Counted from the stretch's first letter, positions 1 to 4,986 are shown. The stretch is DNA of 6,063 nt from Armatimonadota bacterium (GCA_014381035.1 JACMIS010000725.1:1-6063), one strand, 5' to 3'. The notes: a model not told the origin generated them from the letters alone. Numbers and translations are program-made.

Positions 1-236
1 CTGTTGAACGTTCCGGCAACACTCACGGTTTTCGCTTCGGTCCCGGCTTCGGGAATGTACACGAACGTGTGCGTGGCGGTCTTCGATTGCGGAGCGGTAT
101 CCGGTACCGGCTGTGCAGCGACGGCGGCAACGGGTTGTCCTTTGGCGACACAGGCGGTAGCAAGGAGGGCGGGCGTTGCCAACAGTGGCAGTACGCACGC
201 TGCCCAAAAAGGTAGGTGGGAGGCGAGTTTTTTCAT
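1..236 (-). CDS. Exported protein with N-terminal CBM48/early-set-like domain, 5' end only (possible amylase-family enzyme)
   Basis: The first 78 residues of a minus-strand gene are visible; the rest lies beyond the left edge. It starts at an ATG (236-234), MKKLASHLPFW. A hydrophobic stretch follows (residues 10-28) with a possible lipobox ATAC at Cys29, so it is either a lipoprotein or a signal peptidase I substrate. A Pro/Ala/Gln-rich linker (about 30-55) leads into HTFVYIPEAG...KTVSVAGTFN (56-78). The pattern 'F.Y.P..G...V.VAGTFN' is what opens the early-set/CBM48 glycogen-binding domain that precedes catalytic domains in alpha-amylase-family enzymes and some esterases. No catalytic part is visible, so the enzyme class is inference. 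The start has no clear Shine-Dalgarno, and a hairpin lies 8 bases upstream. It is divergent from the TPR gene at 456. The start and export signal are reasonably sure; the domain call is moderate. Confidence 0.7.
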   Translation of the reverse strand, partial: MKKLASHLPFWAACVLPLLATPALLATACVAKGQPVAAVAAQPVPDTAPQSKTATHTFVYIPEAGTEAKTVSVAGTFN

Positions 237-244
237 AGCGTATA

Positions 245-287
245 CAGACGGGAAATACGTCCCCCAATCGGTTGGGGTTCCCGTTTG
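245..287 (-). promoter_or_regulatory. Two-part hairpin in the 5' leader of the gene starting at 236
   Basis: CAGACGGGAA (245-254) pairs with TTCCCGTTTG (278-287) with one G-T wobble. Inside it CCCCAA (262-267) pairs with TTGGGG (272-277) around a TCGG loop, and a 7-base bulge (255-261) separates the stems. Read on the minus strand, the structure ends 8 bases before the ATG at 236 and would occupy the ribosome-binding region. This suggests a leader that controls translation. Read on the plus strand it is followed by TTTTT (288-292) and resembles a terminator, but no plus-strand gene ends here. Alternatively it may protect the mRNA 5' end. Confidence 0.45.
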
Positions 288-312
288 TTTTTCGACGGTT
301 CGCCACCCGAAA

Positions 313-342
313 AATAGAGAGTAGTTCGTAACCATCGTACAA
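313..342 (-). promoter_or_regulatory. Possible weak promoter for the exported CBM48-like gene
   Basis: On the minus strand TTGTAC (342-337) is followed after 18 bases by TCTATT (318-313), each matching the sigma70 consensus at four positions. Transcription would begin near 306 and give a leader of about 70 bases containing the 245-287 hairpin. The match is modest, and nothing better was seen in the divergent intergenic region. Confidence 0.3.
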
Positions 343-412
343 TCCAGAGCGTTCTATGAAACAGCAAGTCTGGATCGGGGTTCAGAGTATGGTCATCGCG
401 GAAAACTATTCC

Positions 413-421
413 TGTTCTAAT
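413..421 (+). promoter_or_regulatory. Possible extended -10 promoter for the TPR gene
   Basis: TG-T-TCTAAT (413-421) fits an extended -10 element with a 5/6 hexamer. No -35 box is recognisable at 16-18 bases upstream. Predicted transcription would start near 428, inside a copy of the repeated word CGCTTCGGT (422-430), giving a short leader to the TTG start at 456. Confidence 0.3.
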
Positions 422-455
422 CGCTTCGGTTCTGGTTCGGTGAAAAGGTAACCTG

Positions 456-881
456 TTGAAGACTTTCAAGAAAATCGCGGTAATTGTATCTGTCAGTCTC
501 CTTTTGATTCTTACGGGCGGCTCGTTATACCTGATAAGCGTCGGACGTAGTATCCGGCGTGAAGTCGAGTTTCACTCTTTCGGCAACACGAAAAATCGGC
601 AGGTCCATGATCTGATAAGCCAGTCTTTCCGATACGAGTTTGATCGTCGGGACTATCCGGTGGCTTTAGAACTTCTGCAAAAAGCGCACCGCATCGAACC
701 CGAAAACAGAGCGGTGCGACTCAAAATGGCTAAGATGCTTCTGCGGTGCGGACGTTATGAAGAGGCACGCGAAACGCTCACCGAGTTGGCGCGTTCCGAC
801 GACTACTTCGGGAAGGTATCCCGTGCCTTTTTGAAGCCGGAAACATTCGAAAAAGCCAAACGGGACAGGAACGTGATTTAA
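456..881 (+). CDS. Small membrane-anchored TPR protein
   Basis: This is a 141-aa protein starting with TTG, placed by an AAGG (445-448) seven bases upstream; no ATG or GTG in frame gives a better N-terminus. Residues 1-6 are basic (MKTFKK). Residues 7-28 form one hydrophobic helix (IAVIVSVSLLLILTGG...), most likely an uncleaved anchor that leaves the rest outside the cytoplasm. From about residue 60 to 125 it is helical with TPR character: VALELLQKAHRIEPEN, then AVRLKMAKMLLRCGRYEEARETL. These match the TPR pattern of small and large residues at fixed positions over about two repeats. TPRs bind other proteins; the partner is unknown. Its GC content is somewhat below that of the flanking genes. 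It stands alone between a divergent and a convergent gene, so it is probably monocistronic. Confidence 0.75.
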   Translation: MKTFKKIAVIVSVSLLLILTGGSLYLISVGRSIRREVEFHSFGNTKNRQVHDLISQSFRYEFDRRDYPVALELLQKAHRIEPENRAVRLKMAKMLLRCGRYEEARETLTELARSDDYFGKVSRAFLKPETFEKAKRDRNVI

Positions 882-897
882 GCACTTCCGGGTGTAT

Positions 898-917
898 GCA
901 GGTGAATCGCCTGCTTT
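898..917 (+). terminator. Weak intrinsic terminator after the TPR gene
   Basis: GCAGGTG (898-904) and CGCCTGC (908-914) form a 7-bp GC-rich stem with one T-G wobble and an AAT loop, followed by TTT (915-917). It begins 17 bases after the TPR stop codon. The T run is short, so efficiency is doubtful. Confidence 0.4.
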
Positions 918-992
918 CGGTACAGCACGACACTATGCGGTATACTGCCCGCGAGAATTTCGGTCAGGGTTCCTTGTATGTTTATGGGACGG

Positions 993-1008
993 GGGGGTCC
1001 AGACCCCC
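993..1008 (-). terminator. Terminator-like hairpin behind the peroxiredoxin gene
   Basis: GGGGGTC (993-999) and GACCCCC (1002-1008) are perfect inverted repeats separated by CA; in practice the loop would be four bases. The hairpin lies 24 bases beyond the stop of the minus-strand peroxiredoxin and in the gap between two convergent genes. No T tract follows on either strand, so it may instead be a 3'-end stabiliser. Confidence 0.35.
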
Positions 1009-1031
1009 GAGTCTGACTGTGAAGCGTGGCT

Positions 1032-1598
1032 CTACGAGGAGAGCGTTTGCTGACCGGGCTTCCAGTCGGAGGGGCACAGACCGCCGCTCTGCAACGCTTG
1101 CAGGACGCGCAACGTTTCGTCCACCGAGCGACCGATGTTCAGGTTGTTGATCACCGCGTACTGCAACACGCCGTCCGGGTCGATGATGAACAAGCCGCGC
1201 AGGGCGACGCCTTCTTCCGCGATCAGCACGCCGTAGGCGCGGGCTATGGCGTGCGTCCGGTCGGCGAGGATTGGGAAGCGCGTGTCGGCGATGCCATTCT
1301 CCAGGCGCGGCGTTCGCATCCAGGCGCGGTGCGAGTACGCCGAGTCCGTAGACGCCCCGAGCACCGCCGCGCCCAGCTCCTCGAACTCGTCCACGCGGTC
1401 GGAGAAAGCGGTGATCTCGGTCGGGCAGACGAACGTGAAGTCAGACGGGTACCAGAAAAAGACGAGCCACCGATCCCGGTAGTCGCCGAGCGAGACGGTC
1501 CGCACGGCGTCGGCGGGCGAATCGGCGGGGAACGCGGCGGGGGCAGAGAAGAGCGGCGCAGGTTGACCGACGGTCGCGGATGAAGGGCTGTTTTCCAT
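1032..1598 (-). CDS. Typical 2-Cys peroxiredoxin (AhpC/Prx1 type)
   Basis: This is a 188-aa cytoplasmic thiol peroxidase that reduces hydrogen peroxide and organic hydroperoxides and is recycled by a thioredoxin or AhpF-type reductase. The thioredoxin-fold core shows FFWYPSDFTFVCPTE with peroxidatic Cys58. GASTDSAYSHRAW and TPRLENGIADTRFPILAD follow. LRGLFIIDPDG contains the active-site Arg134, and [22 protein letters not shown] leads to GGLCPSDWKPG with resolving Cys175. The 117-residue Cys spacing and total length are normal for the family. The reading frame stays open upstream to 1706, but the ATG at 1598 is chosen for two reasons. The family N-terminus (VGQPAPLFSAP) begins 9 residues later, and a strong promoter lies within the would-be extension. 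GAGG lies about 11 bases upstream. A damaged paralogue lies inverted at 3329-3810. Confidence 0.95.
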   Translation of the reverse strand: MENSPSSATVGQPAPLFSAPAAFPADSPADAVRTVSLGDYRDRWLVFFWYPSDFTFVCPTEITAFSDRVDEFEELGAAVLGASTDSAYSHRAWMRTPRLENGIADTRFPILADRTHAIARAYGVLIAEEGVALRGLFIIDPDGVLQYAVINNLNIGRSVDETLRVLQALQSGGLCPSDWKPGQQTLSS

Positions 1599-1677
1599 AG
1601 GGGGTTGATCCTCGGTTCGATGTCCTCCCGTGGCGGCGCGGATCGGTGGTCCGCGAATCGCCCGCGAAGGCATGGGA

Positions 1678-1706
1678 AGTTTATCGGCGGGCGGGCGGCT
1701 TGTCAA
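1678..1706 (-). promoter_or_regulatory. Near-consensus promoter of the peroxiredoxin gene
   Basis: On the minus strand a perfect -35 TTGACA (1706-1701) and a -10 TAAACT (1683-1678) are separated by exactly 17 bases. Transcription should begin near 1671, giving a leader of about 73 bases before the ATG at 1598. The spacer is almost all G+C. No OxyR- or PerR-like operator could be recognised with confidence. Confidence 0.75.
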
Positions 1707-1765
1707 CGGGGAGCGGAACCCTTCAGCGTTCGAAAAATAAACCTTGAAACCCGGTATGTGTTGCC

Positions 1766-1794
1766 TTGCTAATCATTCTGCGATTCCGTATACT
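1766..1794 (+). promoter_or_regulatory. Promoter of the Cys-rich/redoxin/kinase gene run
   Basis: TTGCTA (1766-1771), a 17-base spacer and TATACT (1789-1794) match sigma70-type boxes at 4/6 and 5/6. The start of transcription would be near 1801, about 87 bases before the first gene at 1888. It is the best promoter seen on the plus strand. It lies back-to-back with the peroxiredoxin promoter, about 60 bases away. Confidence 0.65.
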
Positions 1795-1800
1795 TCAAAC

Positions 1801-1887
1801 GAGTAAGAAAAATAGCGCGAAAATCGGCGAAAAAAGTATCATATTTTCTTGAGAAAGCCGTAACCGAAGCGCGATACGGAGCGTTGT
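1801..1887 (+). other. A-rich 5' leader of the gene run, with a possible stem
   Basis: After the predicted start site the transcript is A-rich. AAGAAAAATA (1805-1814) can pair with TATTTTCTT (1842-1850) apart from one bulged A. Further on are one copy of the repeated word ACCGAAGCG (1863-1871) and the ribosome-binding GGAG (1878-1881) of the gene at 1888. The stem is AT-only and weak. No known riboswitch was recognised. Confidence 0.3.
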
Positions 1888-2100
1888 ATGAGAATAGAGG
1901 ACCGCGACGATTTCGTGGACGTAGTGGCGCAAGCCGTGATCGACAAGATCGAGGAACGTGACCGTATCACCGGGTTGGTCGAGATGGTGGTGTCCCGCGT
2001 GCTAGCCATGCAGAAAGCCGAAGCCGAACTGAAAGAGGCGGCGGAAGCGGAAGCGGCAATGGGAACCGAAGACGCGGCGACAAAGACCGCGACGGAGTAA
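1888..2100 (+). CDS. Small acidic helical protein, unknown function
   Basis: This is a 70-aa protein whose ATG has GGAG six bases upstream. No family was recognised. Residues 5-48 look like amphipathic helix: DDFVDVVAQAVIDKIEERD, then ITGLVEMVVSRVLAMQ. Residues 42-58 are an Ala/Glu repeat (AEAELKEAAEAEAA), and the tail is Thr/Glu-rich. It has no cysteine, signal peptide or membrane segment, so it is probably cytoplasmic. It is the first gene behind the promoter at 1766-1794 and 38 bases before the Tat/Cys-rich gene, so the two are likely co-transcribed. A role as chaperone, leader-binding partner or regulator for the next protein is possible but unsupported. The RBS, promoter and position argue that it is real. 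Confidence 0.6.
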   Translation: MRIEDRDDFVDVVAQAVIDKIEERDRITGLVEMVVSRVLAMQKAEAELKEAAEAEAAMGTEDAATKTATE

Positions 2101-2138
2101 GCACAGAACGAAACCAAACGGAGGACGGGAACGCAAGA

Positions 2139-2636
2139 ATGGCGAATCGTGACGAAATGACGGAAGCGACCGACGCACAAGCGTCGGTGCCGGGTAGCGC
2201 GGCAGAAGCACTGAAGAAGCACGAAGCGGCGAAGATGAGCCGCCGTGCGGTGCTGTCGAAAGTCGGGTTGCAGTTCGGGGCGGCGGCACTGCTCGCGCTG
2301 TCCGCCGATGACCTGGCGAAGAAAGTTACTGCTACCATCGCGGCACGGAACAAGGACAGTCAAGTCGCGCAAGCCGTGGCCCAAGAGTTTAAGAACGCCG
2401 GTATGGCATTCGCGGACGATGTGGATGCAAGTGGCACACCAAACCCTTGCGTGACTAATGAGAATGGACCCGGTAATTGCGAGGCGTGCTTATCACAAAG
2501 ATACAACGCATGTTTGAGCAAGACACCAGTACTGCAATGGGAAAAATGTAGAACGGCACTTACTGCTTGCTCAATAATTTGCATAAATGGTAGTCCCTCT
2601 GAGGCAGCTCGATGTTTCACCGCGGCTACACAATAG
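2139..2636 (+). CDS. Tat-signal protein with eight-cysteine C-terminal domain
   Basis: This is a 165-aa protein with GGAGG (2120-2124) upstream of the ATG. Residues 1-33 are a hydrophilic, Ala/Glu-rich leader. SRRAVLSK (34-41) matches the twin-arginine pattern SRRxxLK-like, followed by a moderately hydrophobic stretch (42-55, LQFGAAALLALS). It should be exported folded by the Tat pathway, or kept as an anchor since no clear AxA cleavage site follows. Residues 57-95 are helical. Residues 104-159 hold all eight cysteines: Cys104, 114, 117, 125, 137, 144, 148 and 159, spaced x9, x2, x7, x11, x6, x3, x10. Four disulfides or metal binding are possible. No known family was recognised. GC content drops within the gene near codon 100, so the export part and the Cys-rich part seem to have different histories. 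It could be a secreted effector, a structural protein or a peptide precursor. Confidence 0.75.
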   Translation: MANRDEMTEATDAQASVPGSAAEALKKHEAAKMSRRAVLSKVGLQFGAAALLALSADDLAKKVTATIAARNKDSQVAQAVAQEFKNAGMAFADDVDASGTPNPCVTNENGPGNCEACLSQRYNACLSKTPVLQWEKCRTALTACSIICINGSPSEAARCFTAATQ

Positions 2637-2695
2637 GATGGTAGAGAACCAGCCCGCAGACCTAAGTCTTGGGGCGAGTCAAACTGTTCTTCTCT

Positions 2696-2734
2696 CTTAC
2701 CGAAGCGACAAAATGTGAACTTCGCTTCGGTAAG
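2696..2734 (+). promoter_or_regulatory. Long perfect inverted repeat between the Cys-rich and lipoprotein genes
   Basis: CTTACCGAAGCGA (2696-2708) is exactly complementary to TCGCTTCGGTAAG (2722-2734), a 13-bp stem with a 13-base loop. No T run follows, so it is not a clean intrinsic terminator. It ends only three bases before the AGAGGG (2737-2742) that serves the lipoprotein gene. It could act as an attenuator that lowers downstream expression, an mRNA 3' stabiliser for the Cys-rich gene, or a palindromic protein-binding site. Each arm contains the word ACCGAAGCG, found three more times in the window. Confidence 0.6.
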
Positions 2735-2754
2735 CAAGAGGGTATAAAACTACG

Positions 2755-3318
2755 ATGAAGAAAAAGATGGTTCCCTCGTTACTGTTATTGCTTGCATCTA
2801 TTCTCGTTACAGGAGTTGCTTGTAAGAATAACCCGGCTCACCCTGTCGCTGGCGCACTGCCTGATCTACCGCAATTAGATGGATTGAAGGAAATCAGCCG
2901 AGCAAAGCCACCCGTCGAGAGTATCACTTTGAGTAAAGTGGAGGCCGAAAGAAATACACTTGTTAAGTCCACGATTCTTGCAAGCATACCTGGTCAAGAC
3001 GCTCCTGATTCGCAACAATTAGTAAGAAATATTACCAAGGATGTCGGGAAGTTAAAAAGCATTGTACCTGAGTATAATTACCAATTGTCTGATGTGAAAG
3101 AGACCGTGATAAATGGCAATCCGGCGTGTACTTATGTAATCACTTCGTCAGCAAAAGGCAAGAAATCATCCAGAAGATCGCTGGACTGCTCTTGGAAAAA
3201 ATCACTGTACCGATTTGAAGTTGGGGTTTTGTCACCTACATTAAACAGTTCAGACGAGCTTTATGCTTCAGAATTGTTTGATAAATACAGTATAATATTG
3301 AAAGACAAACTCAAATAA
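2755..3318 (+). CDS. Lipoprotein of unknown function, possibly PsbP/DUF1795-like fold
   Basis: This is a 187-aa protein whose ATG is preceded by AGAGGG (2737-2742), about 12 bases upstream. MKKK plus a Leu-rich helix (6-19) and GVAC form a lipoprotein signal with lipidation at Cys23, so the mature protein is anchored outside the inner membrane. Residues 24-60 are a Pro-rich tether. The rest alternates helices and strands. The end pattern (NGNPACTYVITSS, a basic loop, LYRFEVGVLSP, then FDKYSIILKDKL) recalls the strand-strand-final-helix layout of small PsbP/DUF1795-type lipoproteins. That is only a resemblance by eye. Cys125 and Cys145 could form a disulfide. The gene is AT-rich throughout and its codon use differs from the genes on both sides. 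It follows the exported Cys-rich protein and may be its surface partner. Confidence 0.75.
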   Translation: MKKKMVPSLLLLLASILVTGVACKNNPAHPVAGALPDLPQLDGLKEISRAKPPVESITLSKVEAERNTLVKSTILASIPGQDAPDSQQLVRNITKDVGKLKSIVPEYNYQLSDVKETVINGNPACTYVITSSAKGKKSSRRSLDCSWKKSLYRFEVGVLSPTLNSSDELYASELFDKYSIILKDKLK

Positions 3319-3328
3319 TTTAACCCGC

Positions 3329-3810
3329 ATGGAGAACATTTTAGCCGTCGCACAGGTCGGCAAGCCCGCGCCCGCGTTCACCGCGCCCGTCGCGCACTCC
3401 GGCGAAGCCGGGGCGGCTCCCGTGCGAAGCGTGTCGCTGTCCGACTACCGAGATAAGTGGTTGGTGTTTTCTGGTATCCGATGGACTTCACCTTTTTCTG
3501 CCCGACTGAAATTTCCGCGTTTTCCGACCGCGCAGATGAGTCCTCGGAACTAGGGGCGGAAATCTTGGGGGCGTCCACCGATTCGGTTTTCGCGTACGGT
3601 TTGCTGATCGAGGAAGAAGGCATCGCCCTACGCGGTTTGTTTATCATTGCCCCCGATGGAGTTTTGCAGTACAGCGTGGTGAACAACCTGAACATCGGGC
3701 GGTCGGTGGACGAGACCCTGCGCGTTCTTGCCGCATCACAAAGCGGTGGGTTGTGCGCGTCCGATTGGAAGCCGGGGCAGAAAACGCTCGGCGAAGCGGG
3801 CGGAGGGTGA
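3329..3810 (+). pseudogene. Broken peroxiredoxin paralogue: frameshift plus internal deletion
   Basis: From ATG 3329 (MENILAVAQVGKPAPAF) the frame follows the family up to YRDKWLVF, then goes out of frame and stops near 3553. The family sequence resumes in another frame as [14 protein letters not shown] (peroxidatic Cys codon 3499-3501) and runs to [15 protein letters not shown] and a stop at 3808-3810. Compared with the intact copy at 1032-1598, one T is missing from the run at 3467-3470 (GTGTTTTCTGG where GTGTTTTTCTGG is expected). A second lesion lies in [10 protein letters not shown]: about 32 residues (96 bases, in frame) are missing, including the HRAW, TPR and ILAD segments of the fold. 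The Arg in LRGLF and the second Cys remain. No good ribosome-binding site precedes the ATG. One indel alone could be a sequencing error; the deletion makes decay the better reading. Confidence 0.85.
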
Positions 3811-3842
3811 ACCCTTCCGACCAACAGATTTAGAAAGAAACC

Positions 3843-4280
3843 ATGCCTTTACGCACCGGCGACTCCCTGCCCCCCACCCTGATTACCGAGCAAACCACCG
3901 GCACGGTGTGCCTGTTTCATGTTTGGTCAATCTCATGCCCGGCGTGTGAGGTGAATATGCCACACCTTCAGAAATTGCGCGACCGGTACGCGAATCGCGG
4001 TTTGCAAACCGTGGCGATTCATATGCCGCTGGGCGACGGCGAATTGGACGCGGCGAAAGTTCGCGCCGTCGCGGACGAGATCGGCGTTTCGGAAACGCTA
4101 TTGTTCGACAACGACCATGCCGTCAGCGGTGCATTCGGTGTGAATGCGGTTCCGGCATATTTTCTGTTCGATGCGCAGGGCAAACTGCGCCGTCACGCGC
4201 TCGGCAACTTCGGCGTTCGCATTATCGGACAGGCGATCGAACGGATTTTCGGGGACGCGCCCGACGAAACGAAAGAGTAG
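3843..4280 (+). CDS. TlpA/redoxin-like thiol-disulfide protein without export signal
   Basis: This is a 145-aa thioredoxin-fold protein. FHVWSISCPACEVNMPHLQKL (residues 25-45) carries the redox pair Cys32-Pro-Ala-Cys35 at the start of the first long helix. VAIHMP is the next strand, LFDNDHAVSGAFGVNAVPAYFLFDAQGK contains the cis-proline Pro104, and LRRHALGNFG completes the core. This layout is that of the TlpA/AhpC-TSA redoxin branch, with an insertion of about 20 residues (64-84) between strand and helix. There is no signal peptide or membrane helix, so it should work in the cytoplasm, unlike classic TlpA/ResA. The upstream AGAAAG is only a weak ribosome-binding site. It lies 32 bases after the broken peroxiredoxin and 7 bases before the pseudopilin. 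It may have been the electron donor of that peroxiredoxin, or may act on cysteines of the exported protein before Tat transport; both are inference. Confidence 0.85.
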   Translation: MPLRTGDSLPPTLITEQTTGTVCLFHVWSISCPACEVNMPHLQKLRDRYANRGLQTVAIHMPLGDGELDAAKVRAVADEIGVSETLLFDNDHAVSGAFGVNAVPAYFLFDAQGKLRRHALGNFGVRIIGQAIERIFGDAPDETKE

Positions 4281-4287
4281 GTTTTTC

Positions 4288-4986
4288 ATGGCCCAACACT
4301 GCCGGAAAAGTGGTTTCCGCTACTGCGCTTTTACACTGGTCGAACTTCTTACGGTGATCGCGATTATTGCCCTGCTCGCCGCGATCCTTTTCCCCGTGTT
4401 CGCGTCCGTGCGAGGCAAAGCGCGGGAAACTACTTGCACCTCTAACCTGCGGCAGATCGGTCTGGCGACGCTCGCGTATGCCGAAGACTACGACGACCGG
4501 TTCCCCCTTGGCGGCGACCCGATAGATTTGCACGCGCCGACCGCCTGGGGCGGTTCCCCCTTCGAGCCTATCGTCCGGCAGTTCAAGCCGCTTCCCGAAG
4601 TGCTGGACCCGTACACGAAGTCGAAGGCAATCTGGCACTGCCCCGCCGACTCCGGCTTCGAGATGGGGGGACGCTCCGAGAACACGCCGCTCGATACGCG
4701 CCCGTCGTCGTTCGAGAAGTACGGGAGTAGCTATTACTATAACACGAACTTCGTGCTCCACGATAATCCTGTTGCGGGGCTACAAGCCTGGAATCGGTTC
4801 GCGCCGCACGAGGAGCGCGGTCCGGCGCAGATGATCGTCTTCTACGACGGCACAGGACGCTGGCACGGCGGGCTGTTCGCACCGTCTCGCTACTCCGCCC
4901 TGTTCGTGGATGGTCACGCGAAGGTATTGCCCCGCGAAGAATTCCTGAAAGCCTTCCAACTGGTCTGGACAAAGCCGGCACCGTGA
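4288..4986 (+). CDS. Prepilin-type (type II/IV) pseudopilin-like protein with H-x-DG C-terminus
   Basis: This is a 232-aa protein. The frame is open from 4144, but ATG 4288 is chosen because it gives a proper short basic leader (MAQHCRKSGFRYCA) and has AGAGTAGG just upstream. Prepilin peptidase should cut before Phe15 in A|FTLVE; Glu19 is the conserved +5 acid, and the -1 residue is Ala, not the usual Gly. The helix 15-36 (LLTVIAIIALLAAILFPVF) anchors the protein and would pack in a pilus-like fibre. It continues with CTSNLRQIGLATLAYAEDYDDRFP, then WHCPADSG, and ends with RWHGGLF...ALFVDGHAKVL. The His193...Asp208-Gly209 spacing is longer than in the usual H-x9-DG form. Such proteins are numerous in Armatimonadota and Planctomycetes, mostly of unknown role. 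Its stop overlaps the GTG start of the kinase gene, which implies coupling. Confidence 0.9.
   Translation: MAQHCRKSGFRYCAFTLVELLTVIAIIALLAAILFPVFASVRGKARETTCTSNLRQIGLATLAYAEDYDDRFPLGGDPIDLHAPTAWGGSPFEPIVRQFKPLPEVLDPYTKSKAIWHCPADSGFEMGGRSENTPLDTRPSSFEKYGSSYYYNTNFVLHDNPVAGLQAWNRFAPHEERGPAQMIVFYDGTGRWHGGLFAPSRYSALFVDGHAKVLPREEFLKAFQLVWTKPAP

Larger units (their letters stand above)
2440..3325. other. Low-GC island within GC-rich DNA
   Basis: Counting by 60-base lines gives about 28-53% GC from roughly 2440 to 3325 (mean near 43%). The line 2161-2220 gives about 67%, and the genes right of 3330 are near 60%. The island covers the cysteine-rich third of the Tat protein, the intergenic hairpin and the whole lipoprotein gene. 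It ends within a dozen bases of the peroxiredoxin pseudogene start. No integrase, transposase or flanking terminal repeats were found, so it looks like recombination or cassette replacement rather than a self-moving element. Confidence 0.6.

Noticed and set aside
233..469. Minus-strand open frame of 78 codons between the divergent genes
   Set aside because: It spans the divergent promoter region and the TPR start, and has no recognisable domain. The ATGA overlap with the gene at 236 looks accidental.
941..946. TATACT resembling a -10 box in the convergent gap
   Set aside because: No usable -35 lies 16-18 bases upstream and no plus-strand gene follows; an antisense transcript is possible but unsupported.
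896..1150. Plus-strand open frame of 84 codons
   Set aside because: It has no ribosome-binding site, crosses two hairpins and the 3' end of the peroxiredoxin, and its Arg/Ser-rich composition is typical of a chance frame.
1026..1583. Long plus-strand open frame
   Set aside because: It is the antisense image of the peroxiredoxin gene, Arg/Gly-rich and without family features.
1599..1706. Upstream extension of the peroxiredoxin frame to an ATG at 1706
   Set aside because: It would add 36 residues (TSRPPADKLPM...) unlike the family, and the -35/-10 boxes lie inside it.
1839..2384. Minus-strand open frames opposite the small acidic and Tat protein genes
   Set aside because: They are Ser/Ala/Arg-rich mirror frames of GC-rich codons; the plus-strand genes have ribosome-binding sites, a promoter and a Tat motif.
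3467..3470. Programmed frameshifting at the T run of the second peroxiredoxin
   Set aside because: The run of four Ts is short, no stimulating structure was noticed, and the separate 96-base deletion already predicts loss of fold.
4144..4287. Upstream extension of the pseudopilin frame to an ATG at 4144
   Set aside because: It overlaps the redoxin gene in another frame, has no family-like sequence and would put the prepilin leader far from the N-terminus. ATG 4288 with its own ribosome-binding site fits.
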